NCBI RefSeq assembly: GCF_010501075.1
Contig: NZ_QVMN01000001.1
Location: 310,001-374,000, forward strand
DNA from: Dysgonomonas sp. 25
Lineage (GTDB): Bacteria > Bacteroidota > Bacteroidia > Bacteroidales > Dysgonomonadaceae
DNA length: 64,000 nucleotides
Direction of reading: 5' to 3'
Position numbers and translations under genes: made by a program. The notes beneath the pieces were generated by a model, which saw only the letters and a list, made by a program, of their open reading frames with translations, ran no database searches and was not told where the DNA came from. Positions 21,691 to 30,500 of the stretch are shown here, piece by piece (position 1 is the first letter of the stretch; the number at the start of each line of letters is the position of its first letter).

Positions 21691-21718
21691 TATTAAATAC
21701 TAAACAGATAAAAAAATT

Positions 21719-23200
21719 ATGAAACGACACATTTACCTATCCCTGCTTTTTCTATTATGCGGTATATCCTTCGCACATGGACAACGCATGAGTCAACTTC
21801 CTGTAAAATTGCCTTACTATAAGCCAATAGTGACCGAAGATTATGCCAATTACAAAACCTATACGCTCTATGCAGCATTTACAGTAGCTGACGAATATGA
21901 TATTGATGGATATTATGCTCCCATAGACGAGGAGGTTTTGCAATATGCCGACAACGGAGACTTCAAGATTTTTGTAAATATCAAATCCTTACAAAATACT
22001 ACACTTAAACCAAGTTCTGGAAAAACACATATTACTTCAGATAACATAAAAGCTACATTGATAGCTTGTGACAAAGAAGGTAAAGAGATTTACAATAACT
22101 CCCCTTTCGCCTTTTCAATAAGTACGACTATAGATGGAGAATATAATATAAAAACAGCGAGCATAGATGATAAGAATAAAATAATGAAAGCCGTTGTCAC
22201 CGAAGCCTTGACAAATATTATCAAAGGCTTTCAGGAAAAGTTCTTAGTTAATACACATATAACTGATAGATATCTTTATATGGCAGACCTTTGGGCGCTT
22301 TCATTAAAAGGTGATGCTCTTGAAATGTGCGAGCAAATACACAAATTTGAGAATCTCACTAATCCTTCAGATGTCAGAGCCTTAGCAAAAGAGCAAATCC
22401 CGTTCTGGGAAAAATTCACCACCCTTTCCAACTCAAAAGAAGAAAAGAACAAATTATATTGCGGACTGTTTAACTCTGCCGTGATGTACTATTTGATTAA
22501 TGACTTAGAGAAATCACAAGAATATATTGATAAGATAAACAGTACTTTCGAAAAATTAGGCAGCATAGAAAAGCACCTATTGAAGACCTTCAATGAATTT
22601 AAAGGTTACTACATTCCAGAAAAATTTATGTTGCCTGATGTATCTGAAATGAACCCTATTCATCCGGAAGATATGCAATCAACTGCATCAATGGATAGCA
22701 TTGTTGAGTCGAGTTTATATTATGCTATTGACAATGCAGAAATAACGATGAAAAATGGCTCTGTAGTAAACGGAAAACTTCTTATCTCCAGAACCCTTCC
22801 TCCGCCATCTATGGGTGGACAAATTGTCGATTTAAGCAAAGCGAATTATCCAATCAAAATAGCAGACAATAGCGGAAAAGAAGAAAAAAACAAACTCTCT
22901 GAAGTTGTTTCGGTAAAATCAGGAGACGACCACTATAAATGTCTTTCCGATGCAGTTTACAAAGCAGAATATTTAGGCGAAAAAGCATCTTTATATAAAG
23001 AAGTATTTCCTTCGGATCAGGAATATAAGTATTTGAAAGCCGGAGAAAATAAATTAGTATCTCCATCAATACTTGGACCAAACAAATGGCTACAGAAATT
23101 TTTTAAAGATTGCCCTGAACTGGCGGACAAGATAAAGAATAAACAAACCTCGCTGTTCCCACTCGATTTGATAAAATATTACAACGAAGAATGTAAATAA
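21719..23200 (+). CDS. Secreted protein of unknown function
   Basis: A 493-residue protein with a signal peptide (MKRHIYLSLLFLLCGISFAHG). I do not recognise a family. The N-terminal part (to about 180) looks beta-rich (TYTLYAAFTVADEYDIDGYY). The middle (about 190-300) is helical with a TPR-like stretch (LFNSAVMYYLINDLEKSQEYIDKINS). A C-terminal region from about 335 looks like a sheet domain (AEITMKNGSVVNGKLLISR ... YPIKIADNSGKEEK), of the kind that reports expression of 'metabolic-response' surface proteins in Bacteroidota, but this is only resemblance. Bounded by terminators on both sides, so probably monocistronic. Confidence 0.7.
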   Translation: MKRHIYLSLLFLLCGISFAHGQRMSQLPVKLPYYKPIVTEDYANYKTYTLYAAFTVADEYDIDGYYAPIDEEVLQYADNGDFKIFVNIKSLQNTTLKPSSGKTHITSDNIKATLIACDKEGKEIYNNSPFAFSISTTIDGEYNIKTASIDDKNKIMKAVVTEALTNIIKGFQEKFLVNTHITDRYLYMADLWALSLKGDALEMCEQIHKFENLTNPSDVRALAKEQIPFWEKFTTLSNSKEEKNKLYCGLFNSAVMYYLINDLEKSQEYIDKINSTFEKLGSIEKHLLKTFNEFKGYYIPEKFMLPDVSEMNPIHPEDMQSTASMDSIVESSLYYAIDNAEITMKNGSVVNGKLLISRTLPPPSMGGQIVDLSKANYPIKIADNSGKEEKNKLSEVVSVKSGDDHYKCLSDAVYKAEYLGEKASLYKEVFPSDQEYKYLKAGENKLVSPSILGPNKWLQKFFKDCPELADKIKNKQTSLFPLDLIKYYNEECK

Positions 23201-23237
23201 TCCTATTAAACAAAAGCATAACATTAAAGCTGCCATA

Positions 23238-23277
23238 CAAAAAGGTCTCTGCTAATTAAAGCAGAGACCTTTTTTAT
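23238..23277. terminator. Bidirectional terminator
   Basis: AAAAAGGTCTCTGC/GCAGAGACCTTTTT stem with an AATTAAA loop; T-rich on one side and A-rich on the other, so it can serve both the 21719 gene and the convergent permease gene. Confidence 0.9.
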
Positions 23278-23318
23278 AGTGTTGTATAATATATTATTCT
23301 CGCGAATTTTTATCCTGA

Positions 23319-24617
23319 TTAATCTGTTACCGGAATGTTTTTGTTTACATTCTTGCAACCAACAAGAGCATAGAACAAGAGGTAGAATAATCCGGCAAAA
23401 ACAACCCAATAGCTGGTCATATATCCAGTATAGTCTGCTATAAAGTTTTGTAGCAACGGAAGGATACCTCCACCACACACAAGCGTCATAAAGATACCCG
23501 ATGCAGATGGCACATATTTACCCAATCCTTCTACAGCCAGGTTGAAGATACCTCCCCACATTACTGAAGTACAAAGTCCGCATAACACAAGGAACATCGC
23601 ATTAATAGGCACTTCCATCATTCCGAAAGAGAGACCTCCTCCTACACTTTGAAATACCGGCATCGATATTTTAGTAGAAATAGGGAAGAAAATAGCAAGT
23701 AAAACCAAAGCCATACCCAAAGTAGAGGCAACAGTCAACATAGCTTTACTACTAACCTTTCCGCCAATAGCAGCACCGACAAAACGGCCTATCAACATCA
23801 GGAACCAGTATGTACCTGTAACGAATCCTGCACTTGTAGCATCCATACCAGCTACAGATTTATCAGCAAGGAAAAGGTTCATTGTTCCAGGGATACCAAC
23901 TTCAACTCCTACATATACAAATATACCGAATGCACCTAATACAAAGTGACGGAATGACAATGCACTAAATTTATCCTTCACTGCGTTAACAGCTTTCTTC
24001 GCCATTTCCATGTGCGGCTCAGGAATCTTAACCAATAACAAAATGACAAATGCCAAAGCAAATATACCCATTGCAATATACATCACAGGATATACGTCAG
24101 TTATCTTCGCTTTTGTCTGATCTGCAACGAACATACCAACTAACATAGGTACTAAAGTAGCACACAATGAGTTGAACGTTCCTGCTGTCTGAATCAAGCG
24201 GCCACCGGTGTTACCTCCGCCTCCAAGAGTATTCAACATCGGATTCACCACGGTATTTAACATACACATAGAAAAACCGGCTACAAATGCTCCAATTAAA
24301 TAGATAAGGAAGCTACCTGCACCTCCTGATAAATATTGGATACCTACTCCAATAAACCCAACAGCTACTGCAATCAGCGCTGTTTTTTTATACCCTACCT
24401 TTTTCAATAGTAAACCGGCAGGGATACCCATAAAGGCATAAGCAATAAAGTTACCCAGGTTACCAAGCATACCTTCGGCATTGGATGCCCCGAACTGATT
24501 TTTCAGTACGACACCCATTGGTGCTGCCAGATTCGTAACGAATGATATCATACCAAATAGTAGAATCATTACAATAATAGGCAGTAAATAATTTTTTTTC
24601 TGTGTTTCTGCTGTCAT
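23319..24617 (-). CDS. MFS sugar permease, FucP/glucose-galactose symporter type
   Basis: A 432-residue integral membrane protein with about 12 hydrophobic segments. It resembles the FucP/GluP branch of the major facilitator superfamily: LLFGMISFVTNLAAPMG in helix 1, GFSMCMLNTVVNPMLNTLGG (helix 4 region, about 120), and GRLIQTAGTFNSLCATLVPM, the conserved helix 5 block. It would import a sugar by proton symport; the sugar is not evident from sequence. It is not linked to catabolic genes for fucose or galactose here, and it is divergent from the serine dehydratase. Confidence 0.85.
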   Translation of the reverse strand: MTAETQKKNYLLPIIVMILLFGMISFVTNLAAPMGVVLKNQFGASNAEGMLGNLGNFIAYAFMGIPAGLLLKKVGYKKTALIAVAVGFIGVGIQYLSGGAGSFLIYLIGAFVAGFSMCMLNTVVNPMLNTLGGGGNTGGRLIQTAGTFNSLCATLVPMLVGMFVADQTKAKITDVYPVMYIAMGIFALAFVILLLVKIPEPHMEMAKKAVNAVKDKFSALSFRHFVLGAFGIFVYVGVEVGIPGTMNLFLADKSVAGMDATSAGFVTGTYWFLMLIGRFVGAAIGGKVSSKAMLTVASTLGMALVLLAIFFPISTKISMPVFQSVGGGLSFGMMEVPINAMFLVLCGLCTSVMWGGIFNLAVEGLGKYVPSASGIFMTLVCGGGILPLLQNFIADYTGYMTSYWVVFAGLFYLLFYALVGCKNVNKNIPVTD

Positions 24618-25059
24618 AATAAATCTTTTAATTATTTTATATTCATTTACTTACTTCATTTTTTCAGAACCTACTCTTATAAAAGAATATCAAGAAGTAA
24701 CCGTTGCCTGTTGCTATCCGATTACTTCTTGATCTGTCTTTACCTTCATGATACCTGTATACAGTATCGATATTTCATGGTTATTAAAACAAAATAGGTT
24801 AAGCGAAGATTGTTTATTTTTCAAAATTCTATGTAAAAGTACGGTAACATATTGTGATGTGCAATACAATGAAATATGTTTTAGAACATCTTTTCGCGTA
24901 ATCCCAATACAAATATTTTTTATATTGATGCGTGTTTTCTCCTTGTTATTTATTCATACATATTCAGTTGTATATGACAAGGCAAATATATATCTTTACA
25001 TGAAGATAATAACATGTAAAGGGCAATACTTTAATTTAATCAAAAACGAATTATCAATT
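24618..25059. other. 442-bp divergent intergenic region with a long inverted repeat
   Basis: Between the permease and serine dehydratase. It contains the 12-bp perfect inverted repeat at 24689-24733 and AT-rich sequence. TATCTTTA just before 25000 is a one-mismatch -7 box for the dehydratase. No gene is seen; an open frame upstream of 25060 is only a run-in to the dehydratase frame. Confidence 0.55.
24689..24733. promoter_or_regulatory. 12-bp inverted repeat upstream of the permease gene
   Basis: ATCAAGAAGTAA at 24689-24700 and its exact complement TTACTTCTTGAT at 24722-24733, 21 nt apart. It lies about 70-115 bp upstream of the permease start. It has no trailing T run on either side that would make it a standard terminator, so a regulatory site or 5' leader hairpin is more likely. 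Confidence 0.45.
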
Positions 25060-26262
25060 ATGAAATCCATTCAAGATATATTCAAAATAGGCTTCGGGCC
25101 GTCCAGCAGCCACACGATGGGGCCACAAAAAGCGGCCAAAACATTCAGCGAGAAAAATCCGCAAGCCGATTCTTTCCGTGTAACATTATATGGCAGCCTT
25201 GCCGCCACAGGAAAAGGCCACCTAACGGATGTAGCTATCATCAATACGTTAGCTCCCCTCCTTACCGAAATAGTATGGTCTCCCGAGATAGTTCTCCCGT
25301 TCCATCCCAATGCGATGAAATTTGAGGCACTGAAAGCCGACGGAAAAATCATAGACGAATGGACAATATATAGTGTAGGCGGTGGCGATTTAGCCGACGA
25401 AAACACCCGTTCGGTAGAAAAATCGATATACGACAAAACTACCATGAAGGAAATTCTGGCTTTCTGCCACGATTCGGGGATGACCTATTGGGAGTACGTA
25501 GAGCATGTCGAAGGCAAGAGCGTGATAAACGACTTCCTCGCCGAAGTATGGGACACCATGAAAAACGCTATCGAACGAGGCTTAGAAGGCGAAGGCTTAT
25601 TACCCGGAGGACTGGGGCTTCAACGCAAAGCATCGACCTACTATGTCAAGGCCAAAGGGTATCAGGGATCGATGAAAAGCCGAGCGTTGATATATTCCTA
25701 TGCCCTCGCCTGTTCCGAAGAAAACGCTTCGGGCGGGAAAATCGTTACAGCACCCACCTGTGGTTCGTGTGGGGTACTTCCTGCCGTTTTATACCACCTC
25801 AATAGAAGTCACGATGTGAGCGACACCCGCATCATCAGGGCATTAGCCACAGCCGGACTATTCGGAACGGTAGTAAAATGGAATGCTTCCGTTTCGGGGG
25901 CTGAAGTCGGATGTCAGGGCGAAATCGGCGTTGCCTGCGCGATGGCTTCGGCCGCTGCAGCACAGTTGTTCGGAGGTTCGCCGCAACAAATCGAATATGC
26001 CGCAGAAATGGGATTGGAACATCATCTTGGCTTGACCTGCGATCCTATCTGTGGATTGGTACAAGTTCCTTGTATCGAACGGAATGCTTTTGCTGCCGTC
26101 CGCTCGCTGGATTCTTGTTCCTTTGCCATGCTATCGGACGGCACACACCTTATCAGCTTCGACAAGGTGGTGCGCACCATGAAGCAAACAGGACACGATT
26201 TGCCGAGCCTCTACAAAGAGACTTCGACCGGCGGTCTGGCAATAAATCACGACGAAGATTGA
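25060..26262 (+). CDS. sdaA: L-serine dehydratase (iron-sulfur L-serine ammonia-lyase)
   Basis: A 400-residue single-chain enzyme that converts L-serine to pyruvate and ammonia using a [4Fe-4S] cluster. The N-terminal domain begins MKSIQDIFKIGFGPSSSHTMGP, the family signature. Candidate cluster cysteines lie in APTCGSCGVLPA (about 233), TCDPICGLVQVPCIERN (about 326-342). The start at 25060 is chosen because the conserved SIQDIFKIGFGPSSSHT begins there; the frame is open 312 bp further upstream but that part is AT-rich and unrelated. The stop is two bases from the stop of the convergent gene at 26265, with no terminator between them. Confidence 0.95.
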   Translation: MKSIQDIFKIGFGPSSSHTMGPQKAAKTFSEKNPQADSFRVTLYGSLAATGKGHLTDVAIINTLAPLLTEIVWSPEIVLPFHPNAMKFEALKADGKIIDEWTIYSVGGGDLADENTRSVEKSIYDKTTMKEILAFCHDSGMTYWEYVEHVEGKSVINDFLAEVWDTMKNAIERGLEGEGLLPGGLGLQRKASTYYVKAKGYQGSMKSRALIYSYALACSEENASGGKIVTAPTCGSCGVLPAVLYHLNRSHDVSDTRIIRALATAGLFGTVVKWNASVSGAEVGCQGEIGVACAMASAAAAQLFGGSPQQIEYAAEMGLEHHLGLTCDPICGLVQVPCIERNAFAAVRSLDSCSFAMLSDGTHLISFDKVVRTMKQTGHDLPSLYKETSTGGLAINHDED

Positions 26263-26264
26263 AT

Positions 26265-26801
26265 TTAGCATATAGAAACCATCCCAATCAATCCATTTGG
26301 GTCGGTAGCAAACTGGTTGTCTTTCATATATTTTACCCATTTAGATAATAAGGCAAAATCGGGTGAATCTTTCAATCTCTTAAATGCATTTTTGAGATTA
26401 ATATCTCTTTTACTAACTTGATTTTTTGTAATCTTCTTCAAAGAATCCAAATCATCAGCAAGCCCGATAGAAGATAAAGAAATATTCAAATCCGCTCCGG
26501 CTTTTAGAATAAAACGTTCTACAGCAGGGGCTATTTGAATAATATAGTGATGTTTAGTCTTATGCTTGTAGAGGTAAAGACTTTCGGTATTCACCAGCAA
26601 ATCAAATTCGCTTAAATAAGCAATTTCTTTCTTATCCTTATCAATTATTCCAAGTGCAAATTTGTCAAAGAACTTGGATTTCATTGTATTGGCTACTTGT
26701 CCGCAATTCTTCTGATGATTATATCCTTTTTGAGGAGGTACAAGTGTTTCAAGTAGATTGGTATCTACATAACATTCAGGAATAATAGACAAGTCATTCA
26801 T
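26265..26801 (-). CDS. Unknown protein with TOPRIM-like acidic motifs, partner of an AAA ATPase
   Basis: A 178-residue protein that I cannot assign to a named family. Its first 60 residues have a beta-strand, Glu-x-x-x-Asp (PECYVDTNLLETLVPP, E9 and D13), a polar stretch GYNHQKNCGQVANTM, then KFALGIIDKDKKE with Asp54-x-Asp56. The order E ... DxD resembles the metal site of TOPRIM nucleases such as those of OLD-family systems, but this is inference from a short pattern. The C-terminal half is helical and lysine-rich. The start ATG overlaps the ATPase stop by one base (TGATG), so the two are translationally coupled. Confidence 0.65.
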   Translation of the reverse strand: MNDLSIIPECYVDTNLLETLVPPQKGYNHQKNCGQVANTMKSKFFDKFALGIIDKDKKEIAYLSEFDLLVNTESLYLYKHKTKHHYIIQIAPAVERFILKAGADLNISLSSIGLADDLDSLKKITKNQVSKRDINLKNAFKRLKDSPDFALLSKWVKYMKDNQFATDPNGLIGMVSIC

Positions 26802-27793
26802 CAGATGAAAAATTCTTCGTTAAAGAATAAATCGATTCCGGCATTATATATTTCATCCAATTCACTATCGGAAAGCCTTTTTGCTACGGTTTGCCCATCT
26901 TTTAAGTCAACCAAATAAATGGCTAACTCGTTCTGTGCATTTTCCAGCATTTCATTCACCACATAAGGACTATGCGTAGTTATAAAGAATTGGTTTGTCT
27001 TCGATTCTATTATATCCTGCGCTATTTGAGCTATATATGGAGGATAAGTATGCGCCTCGGGTTCCTCGAAAGTGATTACAGAATCTGTATTGCTTTTGAT
27101 AGCTGCTTTATAAAAGATAAGCCTTTGCAAGCTGTCAGCAATGGAAGAGAAAGGAATAAGGAGAATCTCACCTTGATCAAATCCTTTCATAATTTTAAGC
27201 TCCTGACTGGATTTATCAAAAACAAGACTTAAATTATAGTTTTTAAATAAACTCATCACTTCCTGCTTCAAAGCCGGATGTGATTGTATTGCATTATATA
27301 TATTTTCACCATGTATAGGATGGAGATAAGAATCATTCGATTTTCCAAATTTCATTTTGTTGGGGAAGAGGTAACTTTTATATGGATATGCTTGCGAAGG
27401 AAGCGAAGTATAATCAGAATCTGTATAACGCTTTCGTTCCATAGTCAAGTCAACTTTTAAAAAGTAAGAAAAAGCTCCCTCTCCTATAACTATTCTTATC
27501 AAATTCTCAGAAGGGTCAATAAATACAACGTTTTCGTTATTCATTGAGATTATCACATTCTTAGTCATATCCCCATCAAAGAACAATTCCGAGGGCTGCT
27601 CTACTCTTATTAAATCTTTTAAATCAGCTTTTTCAAAATACGTCAAACTAAACAAAGACAATGCCTCCAAAATATTACTCTTACCAACATTTGGTCGTCC
27701 TATAAACAAATTAATTCGTCTACAATCTCCCAGTTCGAGCGATTTTATAGACTTAAAATTTTCAATTTTAATTGAAGAAGTAAAATTTGACAT
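26801..27793 (-). CDS. AAA family ATPase (SMC/OLD-like ABC ATPase domain)
   Basis: A 330-residue ATP-binding protein with a single ABC-like head: N-terminal strand SIKIENFKSIKSLELGDC, Walker A GRPNVGKSN (residues 32-40), a roughly 150-residue middle insertion, Walker B VITFEEPEAHTYPP (about 245), and the switch histidine in FFITTHSPYVVNEML. The signature-like SIADSLQRLIFYKAAI precedes Walker B. It ends shortly after the ATPase core, unlike full-length OLD nucleases, which carry a C-terminal TOPRIM; here a separate, coupled 178-residue gene follows. Together they look like a split OLD/PARIS-style module. Codon use and AT content are higher than in the flanking sdaA and tkt. Confidence 0.8.
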   Translation of the reverse strand: MSNFTSSIKIENFKSIKSLELGDCRRINLFIGRPNVGKSNILEALSLFSLTYFEKADLKDLIRVEQPSELFFDGDMTKNVIISMNNENVVFIDPSENLIRIVIGEGAFSYFLKVDLTMERKRYTDSDYTSLPSQAYPYKSYLFPNKMKFGKSNDSYLHPIHGENIYNAIQSHPALKQEVMSLFKNYNLSLVFDKSSQELKIMKGFDQGEILLIPFSSIADSLQRLIFYKAAIKSNTDSVITFEEPEAHTYPPYIAQIAQDIIESKTNQFFITTHSPYVVNEMLENAQNELAIYLVDLKDGQTVAKRLSDSELDEIYNAGIDLFFNEEFFI

Positions 27794-27822
27794 CTTTGCA
27801 ATAGATTATTTGCTTTTATGAG

Positions 27823-27830
27823 CAAAGATA
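27823..27830 (-). promoter_or_regulatory. -7 element for the ATPase cassette
   Basis: The minus strand reads TATCTTTG, a perfect -7 match, 30 bp upstream of the ATPase start. No strong -33 element is present. Confidence 0.45.
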
Positions 27831-27865
27831 ATAAAATATCTCTAACAAGTTTGTTGAATATTTCC

Positions 27866-27873
27866 TAACTTTG
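27866..27873 (+). promoter_or_regulatory. -7 element for transketolase
   Basis: TAACTTTG matches TAnnTTTG on the plus strand, 65 bp before the tkt start. It gives this 145-bp spacer two outward-facing promoters. Confidence 0.5.
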
Positions 27874-27938
27874 TACATCAGAATTTTTATTCATAGATAA
27901 AGTAACTATTACACTATATAATCTTATTTTAACAAATA

Positions 27939-29963
27939 ATGAATAGCATACAGGTAATGAACCGTGCCGCCGACAACATCCGCATTCTGGCAGCATCAAT
28001 GGTCGAAAAAGCAAATTCGGGGCATCCCGGTGGAGCGATGGGTGGAGCAGACTTCATCAATGTTTTATTTAGCGAGTTCTTAGTATATGATCCGAACAAT
28101 CCTGAATGGGAAGGCCGCGATCGGTTCTTCTTGGATCCGGGACACATGTCGCCGATGCTTTATTCCGTATTGGCACTTTCGGGCAAATATTCGATGGCAG
28201 ACCTGCAACAATTCCGCCAATGGGGAAGTTGTACGCCCGGCCATCCTGAACGCGATGTAAAACGAGGTATCGAAAACACCTCCGGCCCACTCGGACAAGG
28301 ACATACCTATGCTGTGGGAGCCGCTATCGGAGCCAAATTCCTGAAAGCCCGTTTGGGTAATCAGATGGATCACACCATTTACACATTCATCTCGGATGGA
28401 GGTATACAGGAAGAGGTATCGCAAGGGGCAGGACGTACTGCCGGACATCTCGGGCTCGACAACCTGGTGATGTTCTACGACTCCAATGGTATCCAGCTAT
28501 CTACTAAAACAAATGCGGTATCGGAAGAAGATATAGCAGCCAAATATCAGGCTTGGGGATGGCGTGTAATCAGTATCAACGGAAACGATGTGACCGAGAT
28601 ACGCGCAGCACTCACCGAAGCTAAAATGGAAAAGGAACGCCCTACCCTTATCATCGGTCATACGTTGATGGGTAAAGGCGCTGTTGCCGAAGACGGAAGC
28701 AGCTTCGAGGACAAAGTTTCTACTCACGGGCAGCCATTAGGAGCAGCCGGAGCAAGCATCAAAAAAACAATAGAGAACCTCGGTGGTGATCCCGAAAATC
28801 CATTCGTGATATTCGACGAAGTTAAGAAGTTATACGCTGAGCGTCAGGATATACTGAACGATATTGTAACCAAAAAGAAAGCAGAGAAAGACGTCTGGGC
28901 TAAAGCGAATCCTGAACTTGCCAAGAAGATGGATAGCTGGTTCAAAGGAGAAGTACCTGCCATCGATTGGGCAGCTATCGAGCAGAAAGCAAATCAGGCA
29001 ACCCGTGCAGCCTCGGCTACCGTATTGGGTGTATTGGCCAAGAATGTAGAAAATATGATTGTTTCGTCCGCCGATTTGTCCAACTCGGATAAGACCGACG
29101 GATTTCTGAAACAAACCACTGAAATGGCAAAAGGCAATTTCAACGGTCAATTCCTGCAAGCCGGAGTATCAGAATTTACCATGGCATGTCTATGCATCGG
29201 TATCACCTTGCATGGTGGATTGATAGCCGCCTGCGGAACATTCTTCGTATTCTCGGACTACATGAAGCCGGCCATCCGTGTTGCAGCCTTGATGGAGCTC
29301 CCTGTCAAATTTATCTGGACACACGATGCTTTCCGCGTAGGCGAAGACGGCCCTACCCACGAACCGGTAGAACAGGAAGCACAGATACGCCTCTTAGAGA
29401 AATTGCAGAACCATCATGGCGAGAATTCAATGCTTGTCTTGCGTCCTGCCGATGTACACGAAGCTACAGTGGCATGGAAGATGGCGATGGAAAATACCAA
29501 AACGCCTACAGGTTTAATCTTCTCCCGTCAGAACATAAACGATATACCGAGCAAAGGCAACCGCTATCAAGACGCTTTACAAGCGGAAAAAGGCGCATAC
29601 ATCGTACAAGATGACGACAACTATGATGTCATCCTGTTAGCATCAGGCTCAGAAGTATCGACATTGGTTGACGGAGCTAAATTATTGAAAGAAGACAACA
29701 TCAAGGTGCGTATCGTATCTGTTCCGAGCGAAGGATTATTCCGCAAGCAGAACAAAGAGTACCAGGAAAGCGTTTTACCTAAAGACAAGAAGAAATTCGG
29801 TCTTACAGCCGGACTGCCGGTTACACTCGAAGGGCTTGTCGGTGGAAACGGCAAAATCTGGGGATTACAATCATTCGGATTTTCGGCTCCATATAAAGTC
29901 CTTGACGAGAAACTCGGATTTACAGCCCAAAATGTGTATGAACAGGTAAAATCAATGCTTTAA
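27939..29963 (+). CDS. tkt: Transketolase
   Basis: A 674-residue thiamine-diphosphate enzyme moving two-carbon units between sugar phosphates in the non-oxidative pentose phosphate pathway. Landmarks: KANSGHPGGAMGGADFINVL (about 25), ENTSGPLGQGHTYAVGAA (about 109), the cofactor motif SDGGIQEEVSQGAG ... YDSN (about 150-185), TLIIGHTLMGKGA, and pyrimidine-domain THDAFRVGEDGPTHEPVEQ (about 463). The start MNSIQVMNRAADNIRILAASMV matches the family. It is followed by rpiB after 20 bp, forming a pentose-phosphate operon. Confidence 0.97.
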   Translation: MNSIQVMNRAADNIRILAASMVEKANSGHPGGAMGGADFINVLFSEFLVYDPNNPEWEGRDRFFLDPGHMSPMLYSVLALSGKYSMADLQQFRQWGSCTPGHPERDVKRGIENTSGPLGQGHTYAVGAAIGAKFLKARLGNQMDHTIYTFISDGGIQEEVSQGAGRTAGHLGLDNLVMFYDSNGIQLSTKTNAVSEEDIAAKYQAWGWRVISINGNDVTEIRAALTEAKMEKERPTLIIGHTLMGKGAVAEDGSSFEDKVSTHGQPLGAAGASIKKTIENLGGDPENPFVIFDEVKKLYAERQDILNDIVTKKKAEKDVWAKANPELAKKMDSWFKGEVPAIDWAAIEQKANQATRAASATVLGVLAKNVENMIVSSADLSNSDKTDGFLKQTTEMAKGNFNGQFLQAGVSEFTMACLCIGITLHGGLIAACGTFFVFSDYMKPAIRVAALMELPVKFIWTHDAFRVGEDGPTHEPVEQEAQIRLLEKLQNHHGENSMLVLRPADVHEATVAWKMAMENTKTPTGLIFSRQNINDIPSKGNRYQDALQAEKGAYIVQDDDNYDVILLASGSEVSTLVDGAKLLKEDNIKVRIVSVPSEGLFRKQNKEYQESVLPKDKKKFGLTAGLPVTLEGLVGGNGKIWGLQSFGFSAPYKVLDEKLGFTAQNVYEQVKSML

Positions 29964-29983
29964 AAACTAAAAAAAGATATATT

Positions 29984-30442
29984 ATGGCTATTTTCCCGGC
30001 AAACCTTGCTACTCCTATCGGACTTTGTAGCGACCATGCGGGTTTCGAGATGAAACAATATGTAATCGGCCTCCTCGAACAGGAAGGCGTAAGCTACAAA
30101 GACTACGGTGCATACTCCGAAGAAAGTTCCGATTATCCCGATTTCGCCCATCAGATGGGATACGCAATCGAAAATGGCGAATGCGCTGTCGGCATTGCCT
30201 TCTGCGGAACGGGAAACGGTATAAGCATAGCAATCAACAAACATCAGGGGGTACGTTCGGCTCTTTGCTGGAACTCCGATATTGCTTTCTATGCCAAAAG
30301 CCATAATAATGCCAATGTTATCAGCCTTCCGGCGCGTGTAGTTGCTAACGAGGAAGCCAAACATATACTGAAACGTTTCTTCGAAACAACATTCGAGGGG
30401 GGAAGGCACGAACGCAGGATTGAGAAAATCCCGTTGAAATAG
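29984..30442 (+). CDS. rpiB: Ribose-5-phosphate isomerase B
   Basis: A 152-residue member of the RpiB/LacAB family that interconverts ribose-5-phosphate and ribulose-5-phosphate. Conserved elements are GLCSDHAGFEMKQYV (about 12), the catalytic cysteine in GIAFCGTGNGISIAINKHQG (about 71-75), and HNNANVISLPARVV (about 106). It is downstream of tkt in the same operon, consistent with joint supply of pentose phosphates. It ends before a hairpin terminator. Confidence 0.95.
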   Translation: MAIFPANLATPIGLCSDHAGFEMKQYVIGLLEQEGVSYKDYGAYSEESSDYPDFAHQMGYAIENGECAVGIAFCGTGNGISIAINKHQGVRSALCWNSDIAFYAKSHNNANVISLPARVVANEEAKHILKRFFETTFEGGRHERRIEKIPLK

Positions 30443-30464
30443 GTCAAAATCTATACATTGATAC

Positions 30465-30500
30465 AAAGGTTATCCGATTCCGTCGGGTAACCTTTACTTT
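30465..30500 (+). terminator. Terminator of the tkt-rpiB operon
   Basis: AAAGGTTA/TAACCTTT stem extended by TCCGA/TCGGG with a short loop and a T-rich end. It overlaps the 3' end of the convergent gene. Confidence 0.8.

Noticed and set aside
21566-23200. Integrated island at tRNA-Arg
   Set aside because: I looked for a repeated tRNA 3' end or an integrase gene and saw neither.
24748-25059. 104-codon N-terminal extension of serine dehydratase
   Set aside because: The extension is AT-rich, unlike the family, and the conserved domain begins exactly at the ATG at 25060.
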